Positions 1 through 5,703 of a DNA stretch of 31,819 bases are shown piece after piece. The notes under the pieces are model-generated. The model made no database searches. It was not told the origin of the DNA and worked only from the letters and a program-made list of their open reading frames with translations. Position 1 is the stretch's first letter, and the number at the start of each line of letters is the position of its first letter. The translations under genes and the position numbers were made by a program. Source of the DNA: JALYOC01 sp036675345 (lineage in GTDB: Bacteria; Myxococcota; Myxococcia; Myxococcales; Myxococcaceae); NCBI GenBank assembly GCA_036675345.1, contig JAKFFE010000023.1, positions 1 through 31,819 on the forward strand, read 5' to 3'.

Positions 1-116
1 AGACTCAGCCGGAGCTCGACCACATCGCAGCGCTTCTAAACAACCGCCCTCGACAGACGCTGGACTGGATGAAACCATCCGAGGTGTTCAACCGAGCCGT
101 TGCGATGACCGCTTGA
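1..116 (+). CDS. IS30-family transposase, C-terminal fragment (cut by window edge)
   Basis: The frame beginning at base 3 is open from the window edge to a TGA at 114-116 and encodes 37 residues. The end reads LNNRPRQTLDWMKPSEVF, which matches the conserved C-terminal signature of IS30-type DDE transposases (LNxRPRxxLxxxxPxExF). This family cuts and joins DNA at the ends of its own element. Catalytic residues lie upstream, outside the window, so integrity cannot be judged. The right end of the element should lie within the next ~100 bases, where a perfect palindrome occurs. Seen: frame and motif. Known: the motif belongs to IS30. Inferred: the gene may be complete upstream. Confidence 0.85.
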   Translation, partial: TQPELDHIAALLNNRPRQTLDWMKPSEVFNRAVAMTA

Positions 117-139
117 GCCCGCCCTTTGGTTTCTCGCAG

Positions 140-163
140 CGGAGTGACCGCACGGTCACTCCG
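140..163. repeat. Perfect 11-bp-arm palindrome after the transposase
   Basis: The left arm CGGAGTGACCG and right arm CGGTCACTCCG are exact reverse complements separated only by CA. It lies 24 bases after the IS30 transposase stop. There is no T-run after it, so it is not a typical intrinsic terminator. It may be part of the element's right end, or a binding site for a dimeric regulator. Confidence 0.7.
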
Positions 164-251
164 TTGTGTTGAGCCAGAACCCAAGATCCTTGTCGTCCGC
201 TGGGGAAGGCAGTCGATGCCCCGATCACCTTCACCTTCACCTGAGCCTGCC

Positions 252-398
252 CCGCCGAGCCTGCCCCGCCGAGCCGAGTCTGCCCCGCCGAGCCGAGCCT
301 GCACCGCCGAGCCGAGCCTGCACCGCCGAGCCGAGACTGCACCGCCGAGCCGAGACAGCACCGCCGAGCCGAGACTGCACCGCCGAGCCGAGCCTGAG
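252..398. repeat. 19-bp tandem repeat (VNTR-like), one 14-bp and seven full units
   Basis: The core CCGCCGAG recurs at 252, 266, 285, 304, 323, 342, 361 and 380. The first step is 14 bases and all later steps are exactly 19. Unit consensus is CCGCCGAGCCGAG(A/C)CTGCA. Units differ at only a few positions, mainly base 14 and the last bases. Nineteen is not divisible by three, so a protein-coding role is unlikely. The clean periodicity fits slipped-strand expansion, and copy number is likely to vary between strains. Confidence 0.9.
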
Positions 399-480
399 CC
401 TGCACCGGCCGGGACGCGCTGGGTATTCGAACCCAGCACATCGGCGGCCAGACCGCGGGGTTGGGCTCCGTTCGGTCACC

Positions 481-912
481 TCACGCGGCGACTGGTTGAC
501 GCATGCCAGGCACGACGCGCGTGGACTCGGTCGCGCCGGCCCTGGCTTCGATCAGCTTCGCCAGGGCGAAGGCCCCCACGGCCATGGTGAGATCCCGCAC
601 CGCCACATCGAAGTACTTCCCGGTCAGCACCAGGTTCACCGCGATTCCCACCAGCCACGCCATCACCACATAGGCGCCGATCCGGGAGGTCTTCGGCCAC
701 AGCACCAGCGCTCCGGCGGCGATCTCGATCACCCCCACCACCTTCATGAAGACCACCGCGCTGAAGGGAAGCAGGCCCTCCACGAAGGGGCTGACGTAGG
801 CCGGCCAGTCAGCCAGCAGGTTGGTGAACTTGTCCAACCCCGCGACGATTGGCACCAATCCGTAGGTGAGCTTGAGGGCCCAGTAGGCATTGTCCGCTTG
901 CTTGTTCATCAT
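481..912 (-). CDS. DoxX-like integral membrane protein
   Basis: The product has 143 residues with about four hydrophobic helices (near residues 10-27, 45-72, 78-96 and 103-120), the size and layout of DoxX/DoxD-like proteins. The region around residues 12-35 (ALKLTYGLVPIVAGLDKF) and the GVIEIAAGALVLWP segment resemble that family. DoxX-like proteins are inner-membrane proteins, often tied to thiol or redox stress and often found beside extracytoplasmic-function (ECF) sigma factors, as here. The start is the first of two adjacent ATG codons, with AGGAG seven bases upstream. It is divergent from the sigma gene across about 120 bases, suggesting shared control. Specific function unknown. Confidence 0.85.
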   Translation of the reverse strand: MMNKQADNAYWALKLTYGLVPIVAGLDKFTNLLADWPAYVSPFVEGLLPFSAVVFMKVVGVIEIAAGALVLWPKTSRIGAYVVMAWLVGIAVNLVLTGKYFDVAVRDLTMAVGAFALAKLIEARAGATESTRVVPGMRQPVAA

Positions 913-964
913 GTGAGGCTCCTGGTTCAGGTTTCAGCCAGTGGGATGCGGCGAAACCGCAGCG

Positions 965-990
965 GGTGACACCGCACTCTTCTTGTCACC
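965..990. promoter_or_regulatory. Inverted repeat in the doxX / sigma factor divergent region
   Basis: GGTGACA (965-971) and TGTCACC (984-990) are perfect 7-bp inverted repeats 12 bases apart, centred between two divergent genes and about 40 bases upstream of the sigma factor start. A second inverted pair, GGTTTC (930-935) and GAAACC (953-958), lies beside it. The geometry fits an operator or overlapping ECF-type -35 elements, but I cannot pair either with a convincing -10 element. Confidence 0.4.
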
Positions 991-1031
991 TCCACCCGGG
1001 GCAGCGCATCGAAGCGTCAGGAGGCCCAGCC

Positions 1032-1721
1032 ATGGACCGCAGCACCAGCGAACAGACAGCCATCGGGCCCAACGCCACCTTGACCGACGCCGAGGCGGTG
1101 GTCCGGATCCTGGCCGGCGAACGCGGGCTCTTCGAGCTGTTGATGCGACGGCACAACCGGCGGGTCTACCGCGCGGTGCGCTCCATCCTCAGGGACGACT
1201 CGGAGGCCGAGGACACCATGCAGGAGGCGTACGTCTCCGCCTACCAGCACCTGGGCCAGTTCAATGGCCACTCCGCCTTCTCCACCTGGCTGACCCGGAT
1301 CGCCATCAACGCCGCGCTGATGCGCCGCCGGGGCAGCGGGAAGCTGGTGCTGTTGGACAACGACCTCCTCGACGGAGCCTCCCCGATGCCGTTCTCTCAG
1401 CCAATCCAGGATGCCGAGCGCCGTGCCGCCTCCCGCGAGGCCACGGCGCTGTTGGAGATCGCGGTGGACGCGCTGCCGGAGATGTACCGGTCGGTGTTCA
1501 TGCTCCGGGAGATTGAAGAGATGGACACCGCCGAAACAGCCGGGGTGCTGGGAGTGAGCGAGGAGGTGGTCAAGACCCGCCTCCACCGCGCCAAGGCCTC
1601 GCTGCGCGAGCGCTTCCTGGAGCTGGCCGGCGAAGGCGCGGCCGACGCCTTCGGCTTTGAGGCCCCGCGCTGCAACCGCGTGGTGGACGCGGTGATGGAC
1701 CGAATCCTCCGGCTTCCCTGA
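1032..1721 (+). CDS. ECF-type RNA polymerase sigma factor
   Basis: The protein (229 aa) redirects RNA polymerase to a specific promoter set. The sigma-2 region spans residues ~33-100, with the core-binding/-10 part around DDSEAEDTMQEAYVSAYQHL and SAFSTWLTRIAINAALMRRR. Sigma-4 spans ~140-195, with the helix-turn-helix TAETAGVLGVSEEVVKTRLH. No sigma-3 lies between, which is diagnostic of ECF sigma factors. A short tail, CNRVVDAVMDRIL, follows, as in several RpoE-like members. The start at 1032 is chosen because AGGAGG (1019-1024) sits seven bases upstream; an in-frame codon at 966 would add 22 non-conserved residues. No anti-sigma gene is adjacent. The divergent DoxX gene is a plausible target or partner. 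Confidence 0.93.
   Translation: MDRSTSEQTAIGPNATLTDAEAVVRILAGERGLFELLMRRHNRRVYRAVRSILRDDSEAEDTMQEAYVSAYQHLGQFNGHSAFSTWLTRIAINAALMRRRGSGKLVLLDNDLLDGASPMPFSQPIQDAERRAASREATALLEIAVDALPEMYRSVFMLREIEEMDTAETAGVLGVSEEVVKTRLHRAKASLRERFLELAGEGAADAFGFEAPRCNRVVDAVMDRILRLP
1671..1697 (+). repeat. 27-bp direct repeat, copy 1 (inside sigma factor gene)
   Basis: These 27 bases, from TGCAACC to GTGATG, encode the conserved tail CNRVVDAVM of the sigma factor. The same 27 bases recur at 1733-1759, after the stop codon. The short string CCTTCGGC also precedes both copies (1648-1655 and 1723-1730). Confidence 0.95.
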
Positions 1722-1732
1722 CCCTTCGGCGT

Positions 1733-1759
1733 TGCAACCGCGTGGTGGACGCGGTGATG
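1733..1759 (+). repeat. 27-bp direct repeat, copy 2 (beyond sigma factor stop)
   Basis: This is an exact copy of 1671-1697 displaced by 62 bases. It lies between the sigma factor stop (1719-1721) and the end of the convergent DUF695-RraB gene. It looks like a partial tandem duplication of the sigma gene's 3' end, with a short deletion between CCTTCGGC and TGCAACC in the second copy. Confidence 0.95.
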
Positions 1760-1760
1760 C

Positions 1761-2531
1761 TCACGCCGAACCGGCCACCGCCGCGCAGTTCCAGCCGTCG
1801 TAGTGCGCGCCGGTGCCCTCCAGCAGGTCGAGCACCTGAAGGGTCACCTCGTCCATCCGCTCCTGGGTGGGTGACTCTGGACGATGGAACTCCAGCGCCC
1901 ACATCTGGTGGCCGCTTTGGGGTGGGGGCGGACTCGGGTCGTCCACCTGGAAGCCTTCGGCTCGCAGCGACTCCACGGCGGCGCCGGCGCTGATCTCTCC
2001 GGGGAACAGCGCCCGGTGATCCACTGGGCGCCGGAGCCCGGGACGATCCCCCTGTTCCTGGAGCCGTTCGCACAGCCGCCGGTTGACCATCCGCTGTTGA
2101 TCCCGGCGGTCCGGAAAGAGGATCTCGAAGTACGACGTCCACTCCGGATCGCTCGCCAGCGAGAGGGAGGGCGGGTACTCCTGGCAGGCCACACGCAGCT
2201 GCGGTTCAACGCTCTCCCGGGTGACCCCCGACGGCAGGTAGAAGAACAGGTCCGAGCTTCCCGCGCGGACCACCCTTCCCACGAAGAGCCCGTCCCGGAG
2301 CCGCAGCGCGGCGATCACCGCGTCCTCCACCCCGAACAACCGTTGGGCCTCCTCCGCCGAGCGCAGCCCGCTCTCCTGCGGCCGCTGCATCCGCATCCGC
2401 ACGATCAGCAGGTCAGGGTGGGAGGGCACCGGAACGTGGAGCGCCGCCGCCATGTCCACCATGATCGAGGCGGGCCCGTCCTCGAACTCCACCATGTAGA
2501 AGTCGAAACCCTCGCGCCAGGTCCTGGGCAT
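1761..2531 (-). CDS. DUF695 - RraB (RNase E inhibitor-like) fusion protein
   Basis: The product has 256 residues. The N-terminal part (~1-135: WREGFDFYMVEFEDGPASIMVDMAA..., then LRLRDGLFVGRVVRAG and DLFFYLPSG) resembles DUF695. The C-terminal part (~160-256) resembles RraB: DHRALFPGEISAGAAVESLRAEGF, then WALEFHRPE and the closing YDGWNCAAV, corresponding to the RraB YDGWGC motif. In E. coli RraB binds RNase E and alters mRNA decay; that role is only transferred here. The ATG at 2531 is preceded by GGGAGGA; the frame is open further upstream, but that part is arginine/glycine-rich antisense noise. It ends one base from the sigma factor's repeat copy and lies downstream of the sugar dehydrogenase on the same strand. 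Cytoplasmic, no signal peptide. Confidence 0.8.
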   Translation of the reverse strand: MPRTWREGFDFYMVEFEDGPASIMVDMAAALHVPVPSHPDLLIVRMRMQRPQESGLRSAEEAQRLFGVEDAVIAALRLRDGLFVGRVVRAGSSDLFFYLPSGVTRESVEPQLRVACQEYPPSLSLASDPEWTSYFEILFPDRRDQQRMVNRRLCERLQEQGDRPGLRRPVDHRALFPGEISAGAAVESLRAEGFQVDDPSPPPPQSGHQMWALEFHRPESPTQERMDEVTLQVLDLLEGTGAHYDGWNCAAVAGSA

Positions 2532-2554
2532 CCCGTCCTCCCTCGGCGGGTGCT

Positions 2555-2659
2555 CTAGCGCAGATCGGCGCCGAGGCGGACCCTTGTGTACACGTCCTCC
2601 GGGGAGAGCCCGGCGTTCACCGCGCTCCGTCGAAAGGTCTCCACCGCCGGAGTGTCCAC
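2555..2659 (-). CDS. Possible very small ORF between sugar dehydrogenase and RraB genes
   Basis: A GTG-initiated frame would encode 34 residues (begins VDTPAVETFRRSAVNAGL, ends RVRLGADLR). It continues the reading frame of the upstream sugar dehydrogenase after that gene's TGA; 57 codons stay open before the TAG at 2555-2557. Third-position G+C looks as high as in real genes, and the peptide is not simple arginine/proline noise. There is no clear Shine-Dalgarno site and I recognise no family. It could be a small protein, the decayed tail of a longer gene, or chance. Confidence 0.25.
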   Translation of the reverse strand: MDTPAVETFRRSAVNAGLSPEDVYTRVRLGADLR

Positions 2660-2725
2660 CCCGTCGGCGATGGCGCGGCGCCGCCTCCATCGGCGGAGTC
2701 CGCACCGGACACGCGTCGAACCCGC

Positions 2726-3952
2726 TCAGGGCGCCAGCGGTCCCTTGCCGGTCTCCGGGGTCAGCCGGAGCAGCTTCCCGTCCGCGGAGTCGGTGAGCAG
2801 GTAGAGCGCGCCCTCCGGACCCTGGACCACCTCGCGGATCCGCTCGCCGCGATCGCGCAGCAGCCACTCCTCGGCGATCACCTTGTCCTGGTCCAGCACC
2901 AGCCGCACCAGCGCTCCCGCCGCCAGCCCGCCGATGAAGAAGTTCCCCTTCCACTCCGGGAACAGGTCTCCCGAATAGACGGTCAGCCCGCTGGGGGCGA
3001 TCACCGGGTCCCAGTAATAGACCGGCTGCTCCATCCCCGGCGCCTGGGTGGCGTCGTGGGCCGGCGCCCCGCCGTACTCCTCTCCGTAGCCGATGGTGGG
3101 CCAGCCGTAGTCCTTGCCGCGCTGGACCAGGTTCAGCTCATCGCCCCCCTGGGGGCCCATCTCCACGATCCACAGCCGCCCCTGCGGATCCAGATCCGCG
3201 GAGAGGATGTTCCGGTGGCCCAGGCTCCAGATCTCCGGCCGCGCCCCCGCGGTCCCCACCAGGGGGTTGTCCGAGGGCACCGAGCCATCCGGGTTGATCC
3301 GGACCACCTTGCCGAAGTGGCTGTCCGGCGACTGGGCCTGGACGCGGCCCGCCTGGACCGAGCGATCCCCCAGGGTCACGAACAGCTTCCCATCGGTGGC
3401 GAACACCAACCGCCCGCCGGCGTGGGCGGTGGAGTCCAGGGTGGGCTGCATCCGGAAGATCACCTCCAGCGCGTCCACCCGCGAGGGAGTTCCCTCCACC
3501 AGCCTGCCCCGGGCCACCGCCAGGCCGTTCCCGCCCGAGCGCGGCTCGTAGTAGCTCCAGTAGATCAGCCCGCTCTGCGCGAAGTCCGGGCCCAGCTCCA
3601 CATCCATCAGCCCGCCCTGACCCCGCCCGTCCACCGCCGGCAGCCCCTGCACCGGCGCCGAGCGCTGACCCTCCGGGGTGACCAGGAACAGGTTCCCGGT
3701 GGGCTTCTCGGTCACCAGCATCCGCCCGTCGGGCAGAAAGGCGATCGCCCAGGGCTTGTTGAACCCGGAGGCCACCTCGGTCACCTGCAGCCGGGTGGCG
3801 GACAGCACCTCCGGGGCCCGGGTCTGCTCCGGGAAGGCCGGGCTGAACTCGGGGACGTTGGGCGCGCCGGTCTGGACCGGATCCCCCTCTGGCCGCGGGG
3901 TGTTCTTGCAGCCGACTGCCAGCACCAGTGGAAGCAGGATCAGCAGTCGCAT
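2726..3952 (-). CDS. PQQ-dependent sugar dehydrogenase (GSDH / YliI-like) lipoprotein
   Basis: The protein (408 aa) belongs to the glucose/sorbosone dehydrogenase family, six-bladed beta-propellers that oxidise aldose sugars with the cofactor pyrroloquinoline quinone. A lipoprotein signal ends at Cys15 (LAVGC). Propeller strands follow: NKPWAIAFLPDGRMLVTEK at ~65-83, TAHAGGRLVFATDGKLFVTLGDR with His177 as the likely catalytic base, then WSLGHRNILSADLDPQGRLW and DELNLVQRGKDYGWP. Length is normal for YliI-type enzymes. The start lies 13 bases after the argG stop with AGGAG six bases upstream, so translation probably follows argG. Likely in the periplasm, membrane-anchored. I see no pqq genes here; cofactor supply cannot be judged. 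Confidence 0.9.
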   Translation of the reverse strand: MRLLILLPLVLAVGCKNTPRPEGDPVQTGAPNVPEFSPAFPEQTRAPEVLSATRLQVTEVASGFNKPWAIAFLPDGRMLVTEKPTGNLFLVTPEGQRSAPVQGLPAVDGRGQGGLMDVELGPDFAQSGLIYWSYYEPRSGGNGLAVARGRLVEGTPSRVDALEVIFRMQPTLDSTAHAGGRLVFATDGKLFVTLGDRSVQAGRVQAQSPDSHFGKVVRINPDGSVPSDNPLVGTAGARPEIWSLGHRNILSADLDPQGRLWIVEMGPQGGDELNLVQRGKDYGWPTIGYGEEYGGAPAHDATQAPGMEQPVYYWDPVIAPSGLTVYSGDLFPEWKGNFFIGGLAAGALVRLVLDQDKVIAEEWLLRDRGERIREVVQGPEGALYLLTDSADGKLLRLTPETGKGPLAP

Positions 3953-3965
3953 CGAGGCTCCTGGA

Positions 3966-5321
3966 CTACGGCTTCTTCTTCTCTTCGCCCAGCAGCGCGG
4001 ACAGCGCCGGCATCTGCCCTCCGCCGGTGAGGCGGCGGGTGCTGGAGAGGTGGTGCAGCAGCAGGTCGCGGTTGTCGGCCACCGAGAGGTTCTGCAGCTC
4101 CAGGGCGCCGATCCGATCCTCGGGGGTGAACGCCGGCTCGGCCACCTTCTCCATCGACAGCTTGTCCGGGCCGTAGCCCATGTGCTCGGCGTCGGTGGCC
4201 ACCAGGGTGTAGTCGTCCCCGCGGCGAAGCTCCACGGTGACCGCGCCGGTGACCGACGGCGCCACCCAGCGGGTCAGGCCCTCGCGCAACAGCAGCGCCT
4301 CCGGGTCGAACCACTTGCCCTCGTACAGCAGCCGGCCCAGGCGGCGGCCGAGGGTGAAGTACTCGTCCAGGGTGTTCTCGTTGTGGATCGCCGAGAGCAG
4401 CCGCTCGTAGACCAGGTGCAAGAGCGCCATCCCCGGCGCCTCGTAGATCCCGCGGCTCTTGGCGTCGATCACCCGGTTCTCGATCTGGTCGCTCATCCCC
4501 AGCCCGTGGCGGCCGCCGATCCGGTTGCACTCCAGGAACAGCTCGAACAGCGATGAGAAGCGCTGGCCGTTCACCGTGGCCGGCAGCCCCTGCTCGAAGC
4601 CGATGGTGACCTCCTCCGGAGCGATTCCCACCTCCTGCTTCCAGAAGGCCACGCCCATGATCGGGTCCACGATCCGGATCCCCTTGTCCAGGCGCTCCAG
4701 ATCCTTGGCCTCGTGGGTGGCGCCCAGCACGTTGGCGTCGGTGGAGTAGGCCTTCTCCACGCCCATCCGGTAGGGCTTGCCGATCTTGTTCAGGTACTCG
4801 CTCATCTCCTTGCGTCCACCGAAGGCGGAGACGAAGGCCGAGTCCAGCCAGGGCTTGTAGATCTTCAGCCGCGGGTTGACCAACAGCCCGTAGCGGTAGA
4901 AGCGCTGGATGTCGTTGCCCTTGTGGGTGCTGCCGTCGCCGAAGACGTGGACGTCGTCCTCGCGCATCGCCTGCACGATGGCGGTGGTGGTCACCGCCCG
5001 GCCCAGCGGGGTGGTGTTGAAGTACTTGCGGCCCCCGACCGAGAGGTGGAAGGCGCCGCACTGGATGGCGACCATCCCCTCGCGCACCAGCTGCTCGCGG
5101 CAGTCGATCAGCTTGGCGGCCACCGCCCCGTGCTCCATCGCGATCGGCGGGATGTCCGCGGGGTTCTTCTCGTCCGGCTGAGCCAGGTCCGCGGTGTACG
5201 CGTGGACCTTCATCCCCTGTTCGGCCAGCCAGGCGACGGCGCAGCGGGTATCCAGGCCACCGCTGAAGGCGATTCCGAGGGCGGTGCCCCGGTCCGGGAG
5301 GGTTCGGTAGATGCGGCTCAT
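3966..5321 (-). CDS. argG: Argininosuccinate synthase
   Basis: The enzyme joins citrulline and aspartate using ATP to make argininosuccinate, the penultimate step of arginine synthesis, in the cytoplasm. The N-terminal PP-loop ATP-binding motif is clear (AFSGGLDT at residues 18-25), followed by YTADLAQPDE and the synthase signatures FNTTPLGRAVTTTAIV, HVFGDGSTHKGNDIQRF and MGVEKAYSTDANVLGATHEA. At 451 residues it matches the longer E. coli-type ArgG rather than the ~400-residue type. No other arginine genes are adjacent. Upstream on the same strand, 69 bases away, is the DUF2164 gene; the sugar dehydrogenase follows after 13 bases. The Shine-Dalgarno site is weak. Confidence 0.97.
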   Translation of the reverse strand: MSRIYRTLPDRGTALGIAFSGGLDTRCAVAWLAEQGMKVHAYTADLAQPDEKNPADIPPIAMEHGAVAAKLIDCREQLVREGMVAIQCGAFHLSVGGRKYFNTTPLGRAVTTTAIVQAMREDDVHVFGDGSTHKGNDIQRFYRYGLLVNPRLKIYKPWLDSAFVSAFGGRKEMSEYLNKIGKPYRMGVEKAYSTDANVLGATHEAKDLERLDKGIRIVDPIMGVAFWKQEVGIAPEEVTIGFEQGLPATVNGQRFSSLFELFLECNRIGGRHGLGMSDQIENRVIDAKSRGIYEAPGMALLHLVYERLLSAIHNENTLDEYFTLGRRLGRLLYEGKWFDPEALLLREGLTRWVAPSVTGAVTVELRRGDDYTLVATDAEHMGYGPDKLSMEKVAEPAFTPEDRIGALELQNLSVADNRDLLLHHLSSTRRLTGGGQMPALSALLGEEKKKP

Positions 5322-5390
5322 GGGGCGCGAAGTATCAGTCCCGCGCCCTGCGCACCACTGCCAGACGGCCGCCTGTCCGGTGGCGGCCCC

Positions 5391-5639
5391 TCAGCGCTTC
5401 TTGGGGCGGCGCTCCAGCACGTCCAGTGCATCCCCCACCGCGTCGAATACGCGGGTCAGCTCTGCCTTGGCGGCGCGCACCCCCTGGTTGTGGAAGTAGG
5501 GCCCCACCTCGCGCTCCAGGAAGTCCACCAGCAGGGCCGCCGCCAGGTCGCCCAGCTCCTCGTCCCGCTCCTTCTGGAAATAGAACTGGAGCCGGGCGAT
5601 CAGGTCCTGGCGCTCCTCGCGGGTCAGCTTGCCGTCCAT
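5391..5639 (-). CDS. DUF2164 family small protein
   Basis: The product has 82 residues. The segment FYFQKERDEELGDLAAALLVDFLEREVGPYFHNQGV is characteristic of DUF2164, a small cytoplasmic family of unknown function whose members keep the ERDEELGDLAA and GPYFxNQGV blocks. The ATG at 5639 gives the usual family length; an upstream extension in the same frame is arginine-rich and antisense to the beta-helix gene. It may head the transcript with argG. It is divergent from the beta-helix lipoprotein gene, with a strong dyad (5658-5679) between them. Confidence 0.88.
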   Translation of the reverse strand: MDGKLTREERQDLIARLQFYFQKERDEELGDLAAALLVDFLEREVGPYFHNQGVRAAKAELTRVFDAVGDALDVLERRPKKR

Positions 5640-5657
5640 GGAGGCGGACTCTACGCG

Positions 5658-5679
5658 CCGGCGCGCTATCCTGCGCCGG
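5658..5679. promoter_or_regulatory. Dyad with -10-like centre between DUF2164 and beta-helix genes
   Basis: CCGGCGC (5658-5664) and GCGCCGG (5673-5679) are a perfect inverted repeat around an 8-base centre containing TATCCT, four of six matches to a -10 box on the plus strand, 31 bases before the beta-helix gene start. I see no good -35 box at the right distance. It could be an operator over a promoter, or only a hairpin. Confidence 0.35.
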
Positions 5680-5703
5680 TTCCTCCTTGCCCCTTGGAGC
5701 CTG

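Larger units (their letters stand above)
117..480. other. Gene-free stretch between IS30 remnant and doxX-like gene
   Basis: I find no convincing gene in these 364 bases. Open frames on both strands exist only because a 19-bp GC-rich repeat creates stop-free translations that are low-complexity (arginine, proline, alanine). The stretch holds a 24-bp palindrome (140-163), the tandem repeat (252-398) and a small tRNA T-arm-like hairpin (about 419-438). It probably contains the unrecognised right end of the IS30 element. Confidence 0.6.

Noticed and set aside
414..438. tRNA-like T-arm (stem CTGGG/CCCAG around TTCGAATA on the minus strand)
   Set aside because: The loop has eight bases rather than seven, and no matching acceptor, anticodon or D arm can be folded nearby.
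126..969. Arg/Pro-rich open frames across the 19-bp repeat
   Set aside because: They are stop-free only because of repeat composition; the repeat shifts frame every unit and no start site or family supports them.
984..1018. ECF41-type promoter (TGTCAC with downstream CGTC)
   Set aside because: The spacing is about 24 bases, too long for that promoter class.
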